A stretch of 64,000 nucleotides of DNA from BD2-11 sp965115885. GTDB taxonomy: Bacteria; Gemmatimonadota; Gemmatimonadetes; Longimicrobiales; Gaopeijiaceae. Below are positions 44,781 to 52,206 of this stretch, piece after piece. The position numbers and the translations under genes are program-made. Position 1 is the first letter of the stretch. The number at the start of each line of letters is the position of its first letter. The notes beneath the pieces were generated by a model. It saw only the letters and a program-made list of their open reading frames with translations, searched no databases and had not been told where the DNA came from. The stretch covers positions 558,001 to 622,000 of the forward strand of contig OZ220479.1 in NCBI GenBank assembly GCA_965115885.1, given 5' to 3'.

Positions 44781-46148
44781 TCAGGTTCCGCCCAGTTGGG
44801 GAACGTTGTCGTTGCGCTCGCGCTCCGAGTTGGGAACGTCGAAGCAGAGGCGCACCTGGTTGTTGACGACGGTGCCGCGCGGGTTGTCGCTGAAGATTTC
44901 GGAGATGCGCTCGAAATCGGGCAACTCGAGATCGCCCGGCGTGTTGTTCTCCGCCCAGCGCCGCTGGTCGCCCAGCGTACGCGCTTCGAGGAAGAGCTCG
45001 ATCGCCCGCTCGCGCTTGAGGCGCTTCCAAGCCTCCTCGAGGTTGCTCGCCGTCCAGGGCTCCAAAGGTTCGCCGCCCTCATGCAGCATGGTTTCGTTGG
45101 TGGTGTAGGTGGCCCGCAAGCGGTTGACGATGTCCATCGCCGCTTGCCAGTTGCCGTTGGTCAGCTGGGCTTCGGCTTCGATGAGCCGCATCTCCCGGCC
45201 GCTGGCCACGGTGTAGGAGTCGTTGGGATCGTCGTACTTGGTCTGGTTGAACCAAGGAGTCTGGCCGTAGCCCAGAAGGGAAGCGTTGGACCACGGGAAA
45301 TCGGGATCCTCGAACCACTCCGCCCGCGGATCGCCGGTCTCCTGGTAGTATCCGGAAGCGCGGATGGGAACGCCCCCGGCCGACATGTCCGGCTGCGGCC
45401 CGTAGTAGGTGTTCCACATGGTGAAGGCCAGATAGGGCGTCCTGGCGTTGGCCCACTGCGGGGTGTTGCGCGTGTCCGCGACGGCGGCGTCCGACAGCAC
45501 CACGTACTCGAAATCGTTGGGGATGCCGCCCGCGTCCGCCGCCGCTCCCGTCCAGTCGCCCAGGAAGGCGCGCACCGAGGCTCGGCCCGCCATGGCCGCC
45601 ATCCTCAGGGTCTCGCTGGGGTTCAGCGCCAGCGCGGCGCCGAATTGCTTCTCGGCTCTCCTAAGGTAATCGGAACCGGGAAGCAACTCCGATCCGTCGA
45701 TGACGGCCTCGCACCAGTTCTCCCCCAGAAGCCGATTCGAGAACCCGGCCCAGACGTTGGCTTGCGCGACGACGTCGGCGGCGACGTCCTCTCCCTCGAA
45801 CAGGGCGAGGGCGGTCTCGGCGATGAAGCGGGCCTGCTGGGCGTCGTTGAAGTACGTGTTGAATCCGCCGGGCTCGATGAATCCGCCCTGCGCGTTCACG
45901 CTGTGTCCGTAGGAGCCGGTCTGCCCCCCGGGCATGATCTGTCGGGTGATCAGCGCGCCCGTGTAGCCGATCCAGCCGATGGCCTCGTTCAGCCTGCGCT
46001 GGGAGCCGTTGACCAGCCCCTCTCGGGAGTCCTCCTGCACCAGAAACTCGTCCTGGATGGGCCCGGGGTTGATGACCTCGCATGCGGCGGCGCCGCCGAG
46101 GACGGCCGCCGCCATGGCCGCGTTGCCGATTGCGTTCTTCGCGTTCAT
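44781..46148 (-). CDS. SusD/RagB-like substrate-binding lipoprotein (pair 3)
   Basis: A 455-residue lipoprotein. The signal ends with GGAAAC (Cys 23) followed by EVINPGPIQDEFLVQEDSRE. Internal helices include YFNDAQQARFIAETALALFE and VWAGFSNRLLGENWCEAVID, which match those in pair 2 closely. Conserved C-terminal element: LKRERAIELFLEARTLGDQR. It ends NVPQLGGT. The ATG at 46148 has AGGGGAGGGAC upstream on the minus strand, and the gene begins 15 bases after the SusC stop. Function and partnership are as for the other SusD proteins; the similarity to pair 2 points to duplication. Confidence 0.9.
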   Translation of the reverse strand: MNAKNAIGNAAMAAAVLGGAAACEVINPGPIQDEFLVQEDSREGLVNGSQRRLNEAIGWIGYTGALITRQIMPGGQTGSYGHSVNAQGGFIEPGGFNTYFNDAQQARFIAETALALFEGEDVAADVVAQANVWAGFSNRLLGENWCEAVIDGSELLPGSDYLRRAEKQFGAALALNPSETLRMAAMAGRASVRAFLGDWTGAAADAGGIPNDFEYVVLSDAAVADTRNTPQWANARTPYLAFTMWNTYYGPQPDMSAGGVPIRASGYYQETGDPRAEWFEDPDFPWSNASLLGYGQTPWFNQTKYDDPNDSYTVASGREMRLIEAEAQLTNGNWQAAMDIVNRLRATYTTNETMLHEGGEPLEPWTASNLEEAWKRLKRERAIELFLEARTLGDQRRWAENNTPGDLELPDFERISEIFSDNPRGTVVNNQVRLCFDVPNSERERNDNVPQLGGT

Positions 46149-46163
46149 TTCGTGTCCCTCCCC

Positions 46164-49148
46164 TTAGAACGTGATCCGGAGGGATGCGTGCAGCGTGATC
46201 GGCGCCGGCACGGACTCCTCGAAGTTGTAGCCCCCCTGACTCTGGTCTTCCGGGGGATCGGCGGTCAGCTCGGGGTCCATGAAGGGCATCTCAGCCATCC
46301 AGAGGTAGGAGTTGCGCAACGCGATGGTGAAGGTCGCGTTGCTCACCCGCTCCGGCATGACCGCGTCCACCGGAATGGTGGCGCTGACGGTGCGCAACTT
46401 GAAGAAGTCGCCCTTCCACACGTAGCCTTCCCCCTCGCGGGGATTGCAGCGGGCGCGGTACAGGGCCGGGGTGTCGTCTCTGAGATCGATCGAGTTCCGC
46501 CAGTCCACGTACCAGGGGTAGCACAGGTGCGAGCGGACGCTCCGGGAGATGGACCAGACCGCTTCGTTCATGTAGAAGCCGCCCTTGAACTCCCCGGAGG
46601 CGGAGAGGGTGACGTTGCCCGGCGTCCGCACCGTGAGGTTCCCGTTCACGAAGGTGGTGGGCAGGTTGGGCCCGTAGTTGTGCGCGTCCCGGTCGAAGTC
46701 CGCTTGCACCTCCGAGCACACCAGAGTGCCGGGGCAGTAGTCGGGAGCCGCGATCTCGTCCGGATTCTGCACCATCAGGTCGCGCACGTTGCGAAGCGTG
46801 CACCCCTCGTCTCCGTTGGGTCCGCAGTCCATCCGCAGCGCGTTGGTCTCGGGGATCCCGAGTTCCAGCAGCTTGGAGTGGTTGGTGGTCAGCGAGCCGC
46901 CGATGTCCACTCCCCAGCTCCGGGTGTCGAGCGCCGTGAAGCCCAATTCGACCTCGACGCCTTGGTTGCGGATCTTGCCGACGTTGGTGAGCTGACTGTT
47001 GGTGAAGCCGTTAGAGGGGATCTGGGGGACCTCCAAGAGCGCGTCCCTCGTGATCTGGCGGTAGACCGTGAAGTTGGTCGTGAGGCGGTCTCCCAGCCAC
47101 GAGGCGTCGAACCCGGCCTCGATTTCCTCCGTGACCTCGGGGCCGACCTGGTCGTTGCCGACGTTCTCGGGCACGAAGGCGGGGCTGCCCGCCAGCCCCT
47201 CCGGATCCCATGTGCGCACGGCGTCGAAGGCGCCGGGCGCGCGCCCCGATTGGCCGAAGGCGGCGCGTAGCTTGAACTCGCCCAGATCCGGCCAGAAGGA
47301 CTCGTCCGAGAGGATCCAGGAGCCGCTGAGCTTCGGATACACCTGCAGGCCGAAGCCCTTGCCGAAGGCGCTGTTGCCGTCCACGCGCGTGCCCAGGGTC
47401 ACGAAGTAGCGGTCGGAGATGTCGAAGACGTTCTGGAGGAAGAAGCCCGCGTTCCAGATCTTGGAGCGGGTCTCGAACGCCTGGGTTGCGGCCGCGGAGT
47501 TGAGGGTGGGATCCGCGGCGCCGGGAAAGTTCTCGCCGAAACCTTCGACGTTGCGGTCGTCGTCGCCGATGGCCTGACCGCCCCAGGAGAAGCTCGAACC
47601 GATCGAGGAAGTCAGGTCGAAGGTGTAGGTGCCGACGTAGTCGAAGGAGAGCACGCGGTTCTGGAAGGTGTTGTTCAGCAGGGACCCTTCCGGCACCTGA
47701 CGCCACGCGTAGGGACGCAGGTTGCGGTGCTCCCGGCTGGACCAGTCGTAGCCCACCGTGAACCGGTTGGTCATCCGTTCCAAAGGCTGGTAGGTGACGG
47801 TCGCGCCCGTGGTCAGCCGCTCGATGTCCTCGTTCAGCTCCTGCTTCATCAGCTCGTTCAGCACGACGGGATCGCCGGTGCCGAAGTAGTTGCGCTCGGC
47901 CCGGAAGGCGTTGAGGGTGATGCCCTGGGCGTTGTTCTGCCCGGCGGTCATCGTGAGGAGGTGGTTCGAGTACGCCGTGTTCCACTGGACGGTCAGATCG
48001 CTCGCGGGCGTGAAGGTGAAGTTCGCGCGCGTGTGGTATTTCTTCTGACTGTCGTTGGTGATGTAGCCCTGTTCGTCCAGGAAGCCGGCGGACACGAAGT
48101 ATTGCAGGTCCTGCCGACCGCCGCGCACGGAGAGCGAGTAGTCCGTGGAGAACGGCGAGCCGGGATGGTACTCGCCGCAGGAGAACGGCCCGGTGCACAG
48201 CCAGGGGCCCATGTTGATGTAGGGATCCGCGTTGGGCGTCTCCACCCCGAACTTGCGGCTCCACGCGCTCCCGGCTTTCACCTCGGCCGTCCACACCGGA
48301 GCTCCGGCGGTGCCCCGCCGGGTGAAGATCTGGATGACCCCCGCGGAGGCCTCGGTGCCGTACAGCGTGGTGGCCGCGGAGCCCTTGATGACCTCGATGC
48401 GCTCGATGTCGGCCGGATTGATGTTGTCGAGCGGACTGACCGCGACGTTGCCGCTGCGGCCGCCCCGCCGGTCCGGAGGGTTGGCGTCCGGGAGCGGATC
48501 GCTGCGCATGCGCACGCCGTCGATGTAGACCAGCGGGTGATTGGAGAGCGACACGCTGCTCTGGCCGCGCAGGCGGATGATCTTGGCCTGGCCGATGCCG
48601 CCCCCGCCGTAAACCTCCAAGCCGGGCGCCTGCGACTGCAGAATGTCGGACACCATGGCCGGGCGATCGGGGACCTCGGCGACGTTGATTTGGGCGATCG
48701 TGTTGCCGATTTCGCGCTGGCGCGCCGCTCCGGCGGTCCCGGTCACGACGATTTCGTCGAGGCCGAGCGCCTCCTCGGCCAAGGTGAAGTCCTGGACCAG
48801 CGTCTGGTCGGCGGTCACGGTGATCTGCGCCGTGGCCGATCCCAGACCGATCCGTTCGGCGCGGATCTCGTAGCTTCCCGGGGGCACGTTGAGCAGAACG
48901 TAGCGTCCGTTCTGCCGGGTCAGAGTTCCGACGCTGGCGTCGACCAGGAACACTTGGACCTCGCCGAGCGCGGCCCCGGAACCTTCATCGGTCACCTGGC
49001 CGGTGATCCGGCCCGGCTCCTGCGCCAACGCGGGAGCCGCCGGGATCAGCGCGGCGACCGCGAGCAGGATGGCCGAACGCGCGATCCCCCCCCCTTTTTT
49101 CCGTGTCCCGTGGGAGGGGCTCGGGGTTGCGAACCTTCGATCCGTCAT
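46164..49148 (-). CDS. SusC/RagA-family TonB-dependent outer-membrane receptor (pair 3)
   Basis: About 994 residues. I place the start at the ATG at 49148 (MTDRRFATPSPSHGTRKKGG), which has GGAGATCG 6-13 bases upstream; a longer start at 49217 gives a poor leader. A signal peptide ends ALAQ. The carboxypeptidase-regulatory-like domain starts PGRITGQVTDEGSGAALGEV, the linker is LDEIVVTGTAGAARQREIGN, the plug has VYIDGVRMRS and VIKGSAATTLYGTEASAGVI, and the barrel ends ASLRITF. Many phrases equal those in pair 2 (for example RVDGNSAFGKGFGLQVYPKL and FGQSGRAPGAFDAVRTWD). Co-transcribed with the SusD gene that follows 15 bases later. Confidence 0.93.
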   Translation of the reverse strand: MTDRRFATPSPSHGTRKKGGGIARSAILLAVAALIPAAPALAQEPGRITGQVTDEGSGAALGEVQVFLVDASVGTLTRQNGRYVLLNVPPGSYEIRAERIGLGSATAQITVTADQTLVQDFTLAEEALGLDEIVVTGTAGAARQREIGNTIAQINVAEVPDRPAMVSDILQSQAPGLEVYGGGGIGQAKIIRLRGQSSVSLSNHPLVYIDGVRMRSDPLPDANPPDRRGGRSGNVAVSPLDNINPADIERIEVIKGSAATTLYGTEASAGVIQIFTRRGTAGAPVWTAEVKAGSAWSRKFGVETPNADPYINMGPWLCTGPFSCGEYHPGSPFSTDYSLSVRGGRQDLQYFVSAGFLDEQGYITNDSQKKYHTRANFTFTPASDLTVQWNTAYSNHLLTMTAGQNNAQGITLNAFRAERNYFGTGDPVVLNELMKQELNEDIERLTTGATVTYQPLERMTNRFTVGYDWSSREHRNLRPYAWRQVPEGSLLNNTFQNRVLSFDYVGTYTFDLTSSIGSSFSWGGQAIGDDDRNVEGFGENFPGAADPTLNSAAATQAFETRSKIWNAGFFLQNVFDISDRYFVTLGTRVDGNSAFGKGFGLQVYPKLSGSWILSDESFWPDLGEFKLRAAFGQSGRAPGAFDAVRTWDPEGLAGSPAFVPENVGNDQVGPEVTEEIEAGFDASWLGDRLTTNFTVYRQITRDALLEVPQIPSNGFTNSQLTNVGKIRNQGVEVELGFTALDTRSWGVDIGGSLTTNHSKLLELGIPETNALRMDCGPNGDEGCTLRNVRDLMVQNPDEIAAPDYCPGTLVCSEVQADFDRDAHNYGPNLPTTFVNGNLTVRTPGNVTLSASGEFKGGFYMNEAVWSISRSVRSHLCYPWYVDWRNSIDLRDDTPALYRARCNPREGEGYVWKGDFFKLRTVSATIPVDAVMPERVSNATFTIALRNSYLWMAEMPFMDPELTADPPEDQSQGGYNFEESVPAPITLHASLRITF

Positions 49149-49290
49149 AGGTACGATCTCCTGATGAAAGGAACGTATGGAGCGCTTCAGCTTGCGCATC
49201 GTCGCACCGCCGCGCAAGGGGGAGCGGGCGGACGCTTCGCCCGCGGATTCTTCGGATCGCGCCCGCGGCGGCCTCGCCCCCGCAGCCCGA

Positions 49291-49821
49291 TCAGCGTCCC
49301 AAGCGGAGGGTGAGGACGCGGCGGCCGCGGTCCTCCACCGGGTCGAAGGGCGGGTCGACCGGATCGGGTTGACGGGCGTCGTTCAGGATGAAGGCGATCA
49401 GTCCGGCGATGGCGGCCGCGGCGCCGCCCACCAGCAACCCGGTTTTGGCCTTGCTGAGCTCCCTGCGCTCGATCTGGACGATCTCCCCCGCGGGAACGCG
49501 GATGTCCTGCCCCAACTGGGCGCTGTGAAAGCCCACCTGCCGCCGGACGGTGGGGACGCGCACGTAGAGGTCGGCGCCGGTCCGGCGCACGAATTCGCCG
49601 GAGAGCACGGGCTCGAGCTCGGCGCTCAACGCCTGCGCGGCGCCGTCTCGGTCGAGCGCCTCCACGCCCGCGCGGGTGAGATACAGCCGCACCGGCTCGC
49701 CGGGCGGGACCGCGCCGATCTCGGCGGGCACGTAGTTGAAGCAACCGGTGGCCGTGGAGAGCGTCAGAATCGCGGGGAGGAGGGCGGCGGCGAACGTGGA
49801 GCGTCGCGGGTTCGGCTTCAT
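49291..49821 (-). CDS. Small lipoprotein of unknown function
   Basis: A 176-residue protein beginning MKPNPRRSTFAAALLPAILT with a lipobox STATGC (Cys 27) and then FNYVPAEIGAVPPGEPVRLY. The central part is beta-rich; a hydrophobic Gly/Ala segment near residues 128-145 (TGLLVGGAAAAIAGLIAFIL) could be a membrane span or glycine-zipper motif. The C-terminus RGRRVLTLRLGR is basic. ATG at 49821 is used because it begins the signal; frames open upstream lack it. It lies between SusC pair 3 and the divergent squalene/phytoene synthase gene, 143 bases before the SusC start, and could belong to the same operon. Family not recognised. Confidence 0.75.
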   Translation of the reverse strand: MKPNPRRSTFAAALLPAILTLSTATGCFNYVPAEIGAVPPGEPVRLYLTRAGVEALDRDGAAQALSAELEPVLSGEFVRRTGADLYVRVPTVRRQVGFHSAQLGQDIRVPAGEIVQIERRELSKAKTGLLVGGAAAAIAGLIAFILNDARQPDPVDPPFDPVEDRGRRVLTLRLGR

Positions 49822-49921
49822 GGGCGGCGGGGGAGTGTAGTAGGGGATCCGAACGTTAGTTCCGCGACCCCGGGGCTGGCAACGGCGTTGACGGTCGGGA
49901 TCGGGGCCCCGACAATCCACC

Positions 49922-50971
49922 ATGCCTTCGCTCCAGGAACTTCTCGCCGCCTCCAGCCGCACCTTCGCGGTGGGGATCGGGCTTCTTCCCTCGCCGCTCG
50001 AGGAAGAAGTGGCCGTCGCCTACCTGCTGCTCCGGGTCTCCGACTACCTGGAGGACAGCCGGGAGTTGGGCGTGGAGGAGAAGGTGGCTCTTCTCGGGAG
50101 CTGGCGGCGCGTGCTCGCGGGGCGGGCCGGACGACGGTCGCTGATCGAGCGCCTGCGGGCGGCGCGCGAGGACACGCCGGACGCCTTGGTCGCCCGCCAC
50201 GCCGCAACCGTTCTGGACGGACTGGACGGGGTCGCGCCGAGCGCGCGGGAAATCCTCGTCCGGCGCGTGCGCGAATCGAGCGCCGGCATGGCGCGCTGGA
50301 CGGAGCGTGGACCCCGATTCGAGACCGAGGCCGATCTGGACGACTACATGCACGAGGTGGCCGGGCGCGTGGGCCATCTCCTCACGGAACTTTTCGCGCT
50401 GCGGCTCCCGGGGGTGAGGAACGCGCGGGAGCGGATGATGCCGCTCGGGCGCGAATTCGGGTTGGCGCTCCAGACGGTGAACGTCGTCCGGGGACTCCAC
50501 GAAGACAGGGATCGCGGGTGGGTGTACGTGCCCGCGGCTTTCCTCCCCGATTCGCGCACCCCCCCGCACGAGCTCTTCCGTGCCGCCAACCTGGACGCGG
50601 CGATGACGGCGCTCGCCCGCTTGGTCGAGAAGGCCGACGGACATCTCGCAGCGGGGCGAGCGTACATCCGGCTGATCCCCAGACGCTATCACCGGGTGCG
50701 TCTGTTCTGTCTGCTCCCGCTGCTCTTCGCGGTGCGCACGCTGGCCATCAGCCGGGCCAATCCGGCCGTGCTCCGGCGAGAGACCAAGGTGACGCGCCGC
50801 GATGTGCGCGCGATCACGCGCCGGGCCTTGGCGCTGGGGTTCTCGAACGGCTGGATCGAGCGCTACTGCAAGCGGCTCGCCTTCGCCCCGCCCCGTCGGG
50901 ACGAAACGCCCGCCCGCCCGCCCGGTCGGCGGGCCCTCGTTCGGCGCCCGAGCGCAGGTTCGGGTCCGTGA
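49922..50971 (+). CDS. Squalene/phytoene synthase family prenyl transferase
   Basis: A 349-residue head-to-head prenyl-diphosphate condensing enzyme of isoprenoid synthesis, membrane-associated on the cytoplasmic side. The two Asp-rich metal-binding motifs are RVSDYLEDS (about 38-46) and NVVRGLHEDRDRGWVYVP (about 187-204, corresponding to NxxRDxxEDxxxGRxYxP). SSRTFAVGIGLLP near the start is the usual opening phrase. It may form squalene, dehydrosqualene or phytoene; no desaturase or cyclase is near to decide. The C-terminal 40 residues are Pro/Arg-rich and family-atypical. ATG is at 49922. The stop overlaps the GTG of the next gene (GTGA), an odd partnership for an isoprenoid enzyme. Confidence 0.9.
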   Translation: MPSLQELLAASSRTFAVGIGLLPSPLEEEVAVAYLLLRVSDYLEDSRELGVEEKVALLGSWRRVLAGRAGRRSLIERLRAAREDTPDALVARHAATVLDGLDGVAPSAREILVRRVRESSAGMARWTERGPRFETEADLDDYMHEVAGRVGHLLTELFALRLPGVRNARERMMPLGREFGLALQTVNVVRGLHEDRDRGWVYVPAAFLPDSRTPPHELFRAANLDAAMTALARLVEKADGHLAAGRAYIRLIPRRYHRVRLFCLLPLLFAVRTLAISRANPAVLRRETKVTRRDVRAITRRALALGFSNGWIERYCKRLAFAPPRRDETPARPPGRRALVRRPSAGSGP

Positions 50972-52206
50972 CGTCGCCCGACGCCGCGCCGCTCGCGTCC
51001 TTCCGAGACGAGTTTCCCGTCTCCCGGACCCACATCTTCCTCAACCACGCGGGGGTGGCGCCCACTTCGACGCGCGCGGTGCGGGCGGTGCACGGCTTCA
51101 TGGATCGGCTCGCGCGCGAGGGCCGACCCGACTTCGACGCCTGGGAGTCGATGGCGGAGGATTGCCGGGAACGTTTCGCGCGTCTGATCGGGTGCGCACC
51201 GGACGAGGTCGCCTTCGTGCGCAACACCTCGCACGGGCTGTCGCTGCTCGCTTCGGGGCTGGATTGGCGGGCCGGAGACCGGATCGCGGCGGCGGCGGCG
51301 GTGGAGTACCCCTCCAACGTCTATCCTTGGATGGATCTGGACCGACGGGGCGTCGCCGCGCTCGACGCGATCCCGGTGGACGGCCGCGGGACGGTGACGG
51401 TGGAGGCCGCCGAGCGGACGCTCGGCCCCGACACCCGCGTGCTGGCGGTGAGCTCGGCCCAGTACGCCACCGGCGCGGTCACGGAGTTGACGGAACTCGG
51501 ACGGCTGTGCCGCGAGCGCGGGACGATCCTCTGCGTCGACGGCATCCAGACGGTCGGCGCCCTGCCCGTCGACGTGAAGGAGGCGGGCATCCACTTCATG
51601 TCCGCGGACAGCCACAAGTGGATGCTCGGGATGATGGGGATCGGCGCGGTGTTCGTGGACCGCTCGGTGGTCGGGCGCGTTCACCCGCCGCTGCTCGGCT
51701 GGCGGAGCACGACCGACGCCTTCAACTTCGACAGGGTCCACTTCGAGCTTCTGGACCATGCGGGGCGCTACGAGGAGGGGAGCCTCGCGTATCCGCTCGT
51801 CGCCGGTTTCGGCGCCGCGCTCGAGCTTCTCGAGGAGGCCGGGATCGACGCGATCCGCAGGCATGTGTGCGCGCTGGTGGCGGACCTCGCGGAACGCCTG
51901 GAGCGGCTCGGTTGCGCCACTACGCCCGAGGCCGGGAGCCGACGCCACATCCTCGCTTTTCGCCACTCCGGCCTCGACAGCGAAACGCTGTTCGCGGGAC
52001 TCGAACGCTCCGGCGTGGTCGCGTCGCTCCGGCGCGGCCGAATCCGGGTGGCGCCGCATCTCTACAACACGCACGAGGAAATGAGCCGGGTGGCCGAGGC
52101 CGTGCGCGCGTTGCTCGCCGCGCAACGCCGACCGGTCGGCGAGGGAAGACGACCGGCGGCGCGGGTTTTTTCGAGAGAACGAGTTCCGGGGAGGAGCGAA
52201 CCATGA
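50968..52206 (+). CDS. Class V PLP-dependent aminotransferase (cysteine desulfurase/isopenicillin-N epimerase-like)
   Basis: A 412-residue fold-type I PLP enzyme. Family features: IFLNHAGVAPTSTRAVRAVH at the start, FVRNTSHGLSLLASGLDW, VAAVEYPSN-like AAAVEYPSNVYPWMDL, LCVDGIQTVGALPVDVKE with the ring-stacking Asp, and MSADSHKWMLGMMGIGAVFV with the Schiff-base Lys at about residue 217. It lacks the long active-site Cys loop of IscS/SufS, so aminotransferase, lyase or epimerase activity is more likely than sulfur transfer. The start is GTG at 50968 within the upstream stop (GTGA overlap), and its own stop overlaps the next ATG (ATGA). The three genes are therefore coupled. The last 25 residues are Arg-rich. 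Confidence 0.9.
   Translation: MTSPDAAPLASFRDEFPVSRTHIFLNHAGVAPTSTRAVRAVHGFMDRLAREGRPDFDAWESMAEDCRERFARLIGCAPDEVAFVRNTSHGLSLLASGLDWRAGDRIAAAAAVEYPSNVYPWMDLDRRGVAALDAIPVDGRGTVTVEAAERTLGPDTRVLAVSSAQYATGAVTELTELGRLCRERGTILCVDGIQTVGALPVDVKEAGIHFMSADSHKWMLGMMGIGAVFVDRSVVGRVHPPLLGWRSTTDAFNFDRVHFELLDHAGRYEEGSLAYPLVAGFGAALELLEEAGIDAIRRHVCALVADLAERLERLGCATTPEAGSRRHILAFRHSGLDSETLFAGLERSGVVASLRRGRIRVAPHLYNTHEEMSRVAEAVRALLAAQRRPVGEGRRPAARVFSRERVPGRSEP

Noticed and set aside
50968..52206. IscS/SufS cysteine desulfurase
   Set aside because: The fold matches class V, but the active-site Cys loop region is not present and no scaffold gene is near.
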